A stretch of DNA of 64,000 nt from Silurus meridionalis (taxonomy: Eukaryota > Chordata > Actinopteri > Siluriformes > Siluridae). The DNA lies in NCBI RefSeq assembly GCF_014805685.1, contig NC_060885.1, positions 29,324,632-29,388,631 of the forward strand. The letters run 5' to 3'. Each line of letters opens with the position of its first letter. Within the stretch, counting starts at the first letter, position 1. The position numbers and the translations under genes are program-made. The notes below the pieces were generated by a model. That model was not told the DNA's origin and ran no database searches. It saw only the letters and a program-made list of their open reading frames with translations. Positions 56,508 to 64,000 of the stretch are shown in pieces.

Positions 56508-56930
56508 CGTCCCTTAGCTCTGTAGGGAATCAACAACTGGTTGATGACCTGAATGAGTTTTACTGCAGATTTGAAAATCCTGGTCTCACACATCATACCC
56601 TTTTCCAACCATCTCGCTACACAACCATCAACAGCTCCAGCAACCCCACCCTCCCGACTCCTGCACTTTGATCAGGGAAGACGACGTGTCAGGTCTTCAT
56701 GAAACAAGAGAGAAGGAAAGCACCAGTCCAACATGGTGTGTCACCAGTCTGTCTAAAAACCTGTCCAGACCAGCTAGCGTTTATCTTTTCACAGATCTTC
56801 AACAGGTCACTGGAGCTTTCCTGGCCTGCTTTAAACCCTCCACCATCATCCCGATCCCCAAAAAATTAAAATTAAAATTAAAAATTAAAGAATTTAATGA
56901 CTACAGTCCTGTTTCCCTAATGTCTGTGGT
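56508..56930 (+). pseudogene. LINE ORF2 fragment, linker to early reverse transcriptase
   Basis: One frame reads LVDDLNEFYCRFENPGL at about 56538..56590, the conserved segment between endonuclease and reverse transcriptase. Further on VSPVCLKTCPDQLAFIFSQI appears, then in another frame ACFKPSTIIPIPKK and FNDYSPVSLMSVV, the N-terminal RT blocks of L2/CR1-like elements. A stop, a frameshift and a TTAAAA expansion (56866..56888) break the gene. A reverse SINE-A truncates it at 56935. The catalytic YADD-type block is absent. Confidence 0.85.
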
Positions 56931-56935
56931 ATTAA

Positions 56936-57118
56936 ATGTATGCCATTTGGCAGATGTCCTCATCCAGAGTGACTTACATTTATTGCATTCATACTGTACA
57001 AATGAGCAGCTCTGGGGCCTTGCTCAGTGGCCCAGGAGTGGCAGATTGGTGTGGCTGGGATATAAACGTGCGACTTTTGGATCAGGATATATTGACTTAA
57101 ATGCTAAGCTACCGCCTG
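56936..57118 (-). mobile_element. SINE-A copy abutting the LINE fragment
   Basis: Reverse orientation: tgccatttggcagatgtcct, catccagagtgacttacatt, ctggggccttgctcagtggc, ggtgtggctgggatataaac and a head remnant gctaagctaccgcc. Near full length. Confidence 0.85.
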
Positions 57119-57309
57119 CTATTTATTATCTCTGTGTTGTTGTTGTTGTCTCCATTTATTAGAAGCTTCTGCCACCAAAACTAATTCCTTCTAAGTGCAA
57201 ACATACTTGCCAATAAAAATCTTTTTCTGTCTTCCTTTCTCTATTGAGTTCTAAGAGGTGGACATCCAACAATAGAGATTAATTTGTCTATTGCATATTA
57301 TCTATTTTG

Positions 57310-57595
57310 TAAAGTCAGGCACTGATGTAGGTGAGTTGAGGAGGCCTGGGGTGCAGTCAGAAATCCAATATATCCCAAAGGTGTTAAATAAGGGTGAGGT
57401 CAGAGCTCTATAGTAGGACATCTTCCACTCCAACTTATGTAAATAATATGATCATGGAGCTGGAATAATTTAATGCTCCCACATCCAAAAATGTCCTATA
57501 CAATTGTGCACTTCTGACTTTTTGAGGACAGCAAACCAAATGGCTGGAGAAAGTGGGTGCCCCAATACTTTTGCCCAAACAGTGCAAAATAATTG
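57310..57595 (+). mobile_element. Tc1N copy
   Basis: caggcactgatgtaggtgag, gaggaggcctggggtgcagt, ggtcagagctctatagtagg, gtcctatacaattgtgcact, and the right end caatacttttgcccaaacag. The left terminus is missing. Confidence 0.75.
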
Positions 57596-58081
57596 CTCAA
57601 CAATAACACTTTTATTTCTGGTGTATTTGCTATGTGTGTGTGTGCAGCAGGAGGGCAAGGAGTGGGAAGTGTCTAAAAATCAGTTTCCAGTTGAATGTAG
57701 ATATGAGCGTGTATTAATAAAGGAAGCTCATCTCCAAGCTCTTCGGCGTCGGTATCAGATTTGTCGCAAATGTGTGCAAAATGCTACGGCGCAAATTTAA
57801 TGCCTGCCCTCTGGTCGGATCGGTTTCCGACACAGAATTGCTGTTCTCAATCTGCCAATCTTTTAAACTGCAATAAATCTAACTGCAGGTGTTCGATGAA
57901 TCTATTTGCACACCCGCACACACCGCCCTGTATGCTGTACATTTATCTAGAAACATCCCTCATTGCACATTTAGCAAGAGCAAAATGGACAGGATATGCA
58001 GGGTTCTAGCTTTCAAAGAGGGCTGCGAAGCCTGACAGTAGTGGCTGTAATTGACGTGAGAACAACTTGTTTTGATTTATG
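57596..58081. other. unassigned intronic sequence
   Basis: Nothing recognised. The open frame at 57504..57800 covers Tc1N and is not a gene. Confidence 0.5.
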
Positions 58082-58866
58082 CTCTAGAACAGTGGTCCCC
58101 AACCCCCGGGACGCGGACCGGCACCAGTCTGTGGGTCAATTTGTACCGGGCCCCACAGAAAGAATACATAACTTACATTATTTCCGTTTTATTTATGATC
58201 GGATTCTGAACAATGTTTTATTTTGGAAAATGACCGGATTCTCTCCGCCACATCTGTCAATGACTCACTCTTGATGCATGTCAAGATGCCTCTGTCACAC
58301 GTCTTACCTCCGTCCGCTACCATTTTAAAGGGGCTGCTCCGGCCGCTAACACATAATACATTACCGCTAAATTGAAACCCCCAAGCTAGCAAAATGAACG
58401 AAAATCAACACAGTGGATTTACGTTTATTATTATATTTAGAAAATACAGTGGAACCCGGCTATGTCGCCGGCATAGGGGTGTGCCAAAAAGCGTCGAGAT
58501 AACTGATGATCGAGATAAACGAAAACCAATATGGCAGCAATATATTAACGTGCTTAAAATTTCTTTATGTACACGATGTGCCTTAATAAATGAGAATGTA
58601 CATGCACTTGTTTTTGGAGGTTTTTTTACACAACAGCGTTGCCACGATTTGTTTGATGAAGGCAGGCTATAAAAATGTACATACATGTTTGTTTACACCA
58701 AAAGGCGTATGTACACCAACTAACAGCAGAGATTTAGCAGTATAAAATACAAACCACCGTCGATTCTCAAAACAAACCTTTATTATATTCTCCAACATTG
58801 CGAACACAAAGATCGCTCACAAAAATCACTAAAAACGTGCGGGGTGTAGCTAGTTTTTACAAAAAG

Positions 58867-58992
58867 CTAACCCGTGTCAACATTAAATTCTCTCGTAATT
58901 TCACTCTGACACAGCTCTGAAAAGTGTCCTACACCTGTAGCATCTGGAAGGCTTGATTTTTCCGCCACTTCCGCGAGTTCTTCTGCGGCTGC
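58867..58992 (-). pseudogene. possible transposase C-terminal remnant
   Basis: A 41-codon open stretch ending in TAG reads AAAEELAEVAEKSSLPDATG and HFSELCQSEITREFNVDTG. Acidic, Ala/Glu-rich C-termini occur in Tigger-type transposases, and the position inside this element fits. It has no catalytic residues, and identity rests on context. Confidence 0.35.
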
Positions 58993-59009
58993 ACAGTGCC
59001 GTCTCACTA

Positions 59010-59096
59010 CCGTATTTTCGTGTATATAAGATGCACCCTGGGTGAGGGGTATGTAAAACTTTCTATAGGACGCGTCTTATATAAGCGAAAATACGG
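59010..59096 (+). mobile_element. 87-bp MITE inside the Tigger-like element
   Basis: The ends ccgtattttcgtgtatataa and ttatataagcgaaaatacgg are inverted repeats flanked by TA at 59008..59009 and 59097..59098. The ends resemble those of the element at 19211..20001 (ccgtaatttcc...). It lies in a small palindromic target, ctcac-TA-gtgag. Confidence 0.85.
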
Positions 59097-59467
59097 TAGT
59101 GAGATGGAGACGTGGCAAAAGCCGATTGGTCATGCAGATCGAGATAACCGACGTTAAGTGGCAAATTTGCCCCCCCTCGTGCTTGAGATATTAGGGTTCG
59201 TCGACATAAAAGAATCGACATAACCGATGAGAAAATGCTAAGACAAAGCGAGAATTTGGTGGTTCCACTTCAAAAACGTTGACTTAATAGGGTTGGCGAG
59301 TTAATTAAGGTAGAGATAAGTGGGTTCCACTGTACCAGTTTTTATGCCGGTCGTATTATTTTTTTTTTCAATTTATCCGCCACACCTTAAAGGCCGGTCC
59401 GTGAAAATATTGTCCGACATTAAACCGGTCCATGGCGGAAAAAAGGTTGGGTACCGCTGCTCTAGAA

Positions 59468-60387
59468 CATTAAACAGAAAAACCAATGGATAAAAAGTTT
59501 TTTTTTGTTGAATATAATATCAAAAAGTTCTCCAACTATTATGGTTATAACAGTAATGACAAAAATCAGCTACAGGCTGGAAGTGGTAACGATAATTTTG
59601 CCAAAATCGCATGACAATGGGACGTTTTATTCCTTTCATATTGAACTTTGGGACATTAGAAAGCTGAGACGACCACAGTTGCGAATTTTAGAATGAATGC
59701 TCTTTGAAAGAAATATGAGTCGTGATGATAATACATAATGGATTCGCGGTCAGATTTAAGTATTTGCAGATATAATAAGTATTTAATAGAACAACTGGAC
59801 ATATTGCAAAAAATAAATAAATAAATAAAAACCAGACAAATGAAAACGGCTGATATTCAATCCAGCATTGAAGAGAAACCTCTGCTCTCTCTCTGCTCAA
59901 CAGTGTTCTGACTGGCCTGTTCGACACGATTAGTACTTTTCAGCAGATAACGGTTAATGAGGCAAAAACCACTGTGGTGCTATGATTAATTTAGCCGGTG
60001 AGTGAAAGATGAGTTAATTATGGTCCAATCTGCAGCTGTGTTCATCTCTCCGAGTCGAAGTCTTCTCCGCGAGGTGCTCGCGGCACACATCCAGCTGAGC
60101 TCGCACGCGTCCGCGTTCACACTTAATTAGCTATTATCATGCAAAGACAGCCAGGCCCTTTTGTGAAAGTTTAGTAAACAAAAAAAGGGACACTTCAACC
60201 TGAATTGTGACATTAAAGAACAAACGGAAGCATGAAATAAGTGGCGAAGACTGACGGACATACACTGGTCGGTTAGGAACAGTGCTCCAAATATCCTGAA
60301 TATCCAAATGAGACCAGAAGATCTGCTGAACACACCATTTTTTAGCCAGGAAGAACATTCTTGAGATTCATCCTGACCTCTAGGTGG
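59468..60387. other. unassigned intron with a CpG-rich, TTAATTA-bearing segment
   Basis: 59938..60180 contains ggttaatga, gatgagttaattatgg and cacttaattagctattatc around a CpG-rich core (tccgcgaggtgctcgcggc, cgcacgcgtccgcg). This is unlike the AT-rich surroundings and not a recognised repeat. A regulatory element is possible. Confidence 0.4.
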
Positions 60388-60617
60388 AGTTCGCCTTCAA
60401 TTGGAGACCACTCTGTGCAGCTGGGGATGGATATTCATCAAACGTTTAAAGATCCATTGAATTACTAAGCAAAATGAGAACTTTGAGGACTGCAAAACAG
60501 TCTACTACAATGGCTCAAGACTACAGGTTGCAATGTAATAATAGTAATGATAAGCATTTAGTGCTAAGGATGAGGATGGGTTCTCTTTTGAGTCTGGATC
60601 CTCTCAAGGTTTGTGGT
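60388..60617 (+). repeat. REP-G interspersed repeat, 3' truncated
   Basis: ccttcaattggagaccactc, gcagctggggatggatattc, taaagatccattgaattact, cagtctactacaatggctca and gagtctggatcctctcaagg, then the match ends abruptly in unrelated ggtttgtggtgatatg. Confidence 0.65.
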
Positions 60618-60668
60618 GATATGTGGTGGGCTTGAGAAGTTAGACCTTCCTTTTTTTATTGCTCGGCT

Positions 60669-60815
60669 TACATTTACAGGAACTTTTAAAGCATTTGGCC
60701 GACGTTCGTATCCAGAGCAATTACAACTGAGCAGTTAAAGGTTAAGGGCCTTGCTCAGGGGCCCAGCAGTGGCAGCTTGGTGGTGCTGGGATTTGAACTT
60801 GGGACGTTTTAACTC
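60669..60815 (-). mobile_element. SINE-A copy
   Basis: Reverse orientation: gcatttggccgacgttcgta, tccagagcaattacaactga, gggccttgctcaggggccca, ggtggtgctgggatttgaac. Well preserved in the middle. Confidence 0.82.
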
Positions 60816-61474
60816 ACATCCTCTTATCATCATTTCTAAATGTCATACATTTTTTAGGTACATTTAGCTGACTAATAACGCATTAATTTAAATCTTTTAT
60901 ACTATAAATCATCTCCATATAACATCAGAATGAAGAGATTGAGGACACTGTGGCATGAAACCCCTTACTGGATTTTCATTTCATTTGTTTGTTTTAACAT
61001 CTGCATCATGTCTATTTATGTCACCTCATCTGCTGATCTGTTGTTACCATTTTTCAATTTTTTTTATTTTTATTTTTTCCTGTAATCTACTGCACCATCC
61101 TGCATTAACAAAATTGCGTCCTTGGAATGGAACAGCTAACCTGAGTGTCTGAATAGCTACAATTTATGAACATGGCTTTTTTTTGTTATTTATGTTGATC
61201 TTGATTTCAGACTTTTGCTTTGTGTTTTGTTTGCTAAAGAAATTGATATAATAAAGACTTTATTTAGATTTTTTTTTTATTATTATTCTCAAAATTTAGA
61301 ACCAAGATTTAATTATTTTCCTCTTTTGCCTTATAAATGTCTAATAAATAAACACAAAGTATACTGCATCCCTCGATTCAAAGTTTCATTCATCCTTTAT
61401 TAGATCTCCGCATTTTAAGGCTTCTGGTTTACTCACAGTCAGTTTGGAATTTATTATCTTGCTGAAAATTCACC
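60816..61474. other. unassigned intronic sequence
   Basis: T-rich; short open frames have no domain. Confidence 0.5.
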
Positions 61475-61859
61475 TACACTATCTTGTTATATGTTTTGTG
61501 GACACCTGACCATAAGATGGGTATGTGCTTCTTTACCATCCCATTCCACAATTATTCCCCATAATCCATTCTTCTGGGAAGATGTTCCACTAGATTTTGG
61601 AGAGTGTTTGTTAAGATTGGTGCTCATCCAGCTACAAGGGTATTAGTAAACTCAGGTACTGATGTAGGTTAGGTGAGGAGGCCTGGGATGCAGTCAGGTT
61701 TGGGTCTACTAGTTTAGAGGAAGGGAAAATGTCAAGCCACCACATCCAAAGGCATCCTATACAATTGTGTACCTCCAACTTTGTGGTAAATTTTTGGCCA
61801 AACACCACATACAGTATTGTTGGAAAAGTCAAATATCCCAATACTTCTGTCTGTATAGA
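61475..61859 (+). mobile_element. Tc1N copy, full length
   Basis: Begins tacactatcttgttatatg with tgtggacacctgaccataag. It contains cattcttctgggaagatgtt, gaggaggcctgggatgcagt and catcctatacaattgtgtac, and ends caatacttctgtctgtatag. This copy retains both termini and the best order of all family blocks. Confidence 0.8.
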
Positions 61860-63341
61860 ATAAATTTACATACTAAAACTAACATATAAAATAATTTTAC
61901 AATGGAGTAGATAAAAAAAATTATAAATGTGCATCTGACTAATAAAAGAAAGCATTTCTAGTATAAACAAGTCATCCGTTTAGATGTTTAGATGAAGTGC
62001 CATTTCTACTGCAACACGTTTGAAAAAATGAGTAAATAAGAGAGTGATGAAAGTGTTGCAGATGGAGGCGGAAAGAAGAGTTCGAGTTAAGAGCAGATGG
62101 TTACTTGTTTAATTACAGAAGGATCTGAGAGGCCCACCTGGATTAGCTATTAGAGTCACTCTCAGGAACACCAGCAGGGCTGACTTCCTTATTCACTGCA
62201 TCATCAAACAAAGTGCTGACTAAACAAGAGGTTCCTCCAAGGCCACCAAGTCTGGAGAGATTAAATTAACGTAAAAAAATAAAAATAAAAAAACAGACAG
62301 ACATGTAGAGGTCTATGTATATGCCAGTGCCTGGAGGGATGCTGTAATTGAAACACACAAACACAACAAATTTTGATTTGAAGAAAATACGTGGCCACTC
62401 AGTTCTCCAAGACCTTAAGTATAAAAGAAATCCCTAATTGGATTTTCTATTTCGGCTAAATTAATCCCATCCCCTAGGTTCGATTTTTATTATTATTTTG
62501 CAATTATTTTAGCCCTGCTCATCACAGATATCATATTTGCTGTGCAAGATAAAAGTAATATCCGATATGTGTCATTATTCTTTGTACAATTTTTTTATTT
62601 GAGCCATTAAATGGTGTGAACAGAACAAACTACAGGTCCGTGTGGCCAAAAATGAGTCAGCAATGGACTTTAAAAGATCCAAGTCTACACTGAACTTTGT
62701 TTATATCCTTTGGACATGAAAGTGGTAAAATCCTACAGTTACCTTGTAGTGCATGTGGACAACAGACTAGGTTGGACATGCTACACTGGAACAGTCCACA
62801 ATAATGGACATTATTATGAAAGCTACATTAAGAAAGCTGGACAGGTCACTAGGACCAATCTGGTCCTCTGAAATCAATTTCTTAGGTGAAAATATTGTTT
62901 TTCTCTTTTATACATCTGTCCAAATATCCAGACATCTAAAGCTCTACAGCTTTGCCCTTTGGCTCAGCTAGCATCTACTCATGTCCTGCAGATGAGTCAG
63001 CTAAGACTCAAATCACTTTTTCACTGCAATAAATTCCACCTGAAAATAAAGCAAAACCAACACACTCTTTCAAACCTATCAAACCATATTGTGCAGAGCC
63101 AGCTAAACTGCTGATCAAATCTATCACCACTTGTTGGATGTTTAATGCTGTCCGAAAAAAAAACCTCAAGCCAAACACTGCATATACGCCGTGTGTCTTT
63201 TTGTTTGTTTCCGTCATCAGTCCTGTGCCCTTCTGGGGTTTGTTTTTTCCCCTTTGTTTCTGTTTTCCATTTCCGATTCCATTTTGGCCGGTTTATTAAA
63301 AGACCCCAAATTGCATTTACATCAGTCTTTAATTTTCTTTA

Positions 63342-63348
<7 letters not shown>
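61860..63348. other. unassigned intronic sequence
   Basis: 1.5 kb without a recognised repeat or exon. Confidence 0.45.

Positions 63349-63418
<70 letters not shown>
63349..63418. repeat. (TA)n microsatellite
   Basis: About 35 pure TA units. The open frames with YIYIYI runs here are artefacts. Confidence 0.98.
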
Positions 63419-63421
<3 letters not shown>

Positions 63422-63697
63422 GTCTAATAACAAAAAAAAATCATGTGATACAAAGAGATTTATTGGTTTTACATCATGTCTTATGTATTCAATTATAAAG
63501 TGCATTTACTATGACAGTTCTCATAAACCAGACATGGAATATAATGTTAAATAAAACTTATGTGACAAACATGGCCTCGGGTTAGGCTTAGTTATAGCTT
63601 TATATATAATAAATAAATAAATGAAATAAACAAACAAAAAAAAAAATGAATTACTCAATGGTTTAAAAGCAAAAGGCAATCAAATGCAAAACCAATT

Positions 63698-63878
63698 ACA
63701 TTTATGGCATTTGGTAGACGCCCTTATGTACAGCGACTTACATGTATCGCATTCATACAACTGAGCAGCTATGGGGTTAAGGGCCTTGCTCAGGGGCCCA
63801 GAAATGGCAGTGTGGATAAGATTTAAAACACAACCTCCAGATGCCAAATCCAATGACTTAACTACTAAGTTACCACCT
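63698..63878 (-). mobile_element. SINE-A copy, nearly full length
   Basis: Reverse orientation: acatttatggcatttggtag, acgcccttatgtacagcgac, gcagctatggggttaagggc, cttgctcaggggcccagaaa and head complement ccaatgacttaactactaag. The B-box region is damaged (aagatttaaaacacaacc). Confidence 0.85.
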
Positions 63879-64000
63879 ACAGTACCAAAGACTCAGTGGA
63901 CAGGAAATAAATAAATCTAATTGCTTACTGTTCTTTAGTAGCTTTTTTAAGTGAACTATCTCACTTTTTTACTCACTACATTTTGTGAAATCATTTGTTC

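Larger units (their letters stand above)
58447..59332 (+). mobile_element. Tigger/pogo-like element inside hAT-1
   Basis: The ends cagtggaacccggctatg and tgggttccactg are inverted repeats with TA on each side (58445..58446, 59333..59334). Subterminal gtcgagataactgatgatcg, atcgacataaccgatgag and gcgagaatttggtggttcca are typical. 886 bp, with a possible transposase C-terminal remnant on the minus strand. Confidence 0.88.
58090..59459 (+). mobile_element. hAT-1 non-autonomous element (outer layer of nest)
   Basis: The left end cagtggtccccaacccccgg and right end ggttgggtaccgctg are inverted repeats. An exact 8-bp target duplication, ctctagaa, is at 58082..58089 and 59460..59467, diagnostic of hAT insertion. 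Without the inner element it is ~480 bp, comparable to the 408-bp copy at 38694..39101. No transposase. Confidence 0.93.

Noticed and set aside
58394..58672. 92-codon frames on both strands considered as a gene
   Set aside because: They overlap the terminus of the Tigger-like element and the hAT-1 interior, so they are transposon sequence.

Overview
This window is AT-rich, repeat-rich vertebrate DNA. The one protein-coding element I can defend is a single 130-bp exon on the minus strand at 24558..24687. It encodes the N-terminal part of the EGF-like domain of neuregulin 3 (nrg3). Everything else reads as intron of that gene: intron upstream of the exon covers 24688..64000 and intron downstream covers 1..24557, and neither neighbouring exon lies in the window. 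The exon together with the repeat spectrum (Tc1/mariner and hAT elements, tRNA-derived SINEs, L2/CR1-like LINE fragments, long TA, TG and TC microsatellites) points to a ray-finned fish. A catfish or related otophysan is plausible, but the sequence alone does not prove it.

Layout. 1..6300: 3' ends of an unnamed repeat called REP-G here, a MITE, and a tRNA-Glu SINE inside another SINE. 6305..7320: a ~1-kb repeat (REP-P) with a large palindrome. 7890..11040: microsatellites and diverged tandem units. 11784..20003: SINE-A, two copies of a hAT-like element, a Tigger-like remnant, a LINE 3' end split by a MITE, and a complete TA-flanked element. 20004..25240: mostly unassigned intron around the nrg3 exon. 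25240..30000: two related blocks with a degenerate minisatellite. 30000..35900: sparse. 35925..39625: a local duplication with SINE-B copies, a LINE ORF2 C-terminal fragment and a hAT copy. 39990..41830: two near-perfect hairpins and a second REP-P copy carrying a SINE-Glu with target duplication. 42380..43060: a polypyrimidine tract. 51040..52300: a Tc1 remnant inside a TA microsatellite. 54955..57120: SINE-in-SINE and a LINE RT fragment. 58082..59467: a three-level transposon nest. 60388..64000: scattered repeats and a long TA array.

Repeat family names (SINE-A, SINE-B, SINE-Glu, Tc1N, MITE-1, hAT-1, hAT-2, REP-G, REP-P, REP-D, REP-T) are mine, assigned by comparing copies within the window. 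No database was searched. I found no complete intact gene, no functional tRNA or rRNA gene, no CRISPR array and no novel multi-gene system. The most interesting material is structural: nested insertions with readable target duplications, long hairpins, and one CpG-rich segment with homeodomain-type motifs that could be an nrg3 enhancer.
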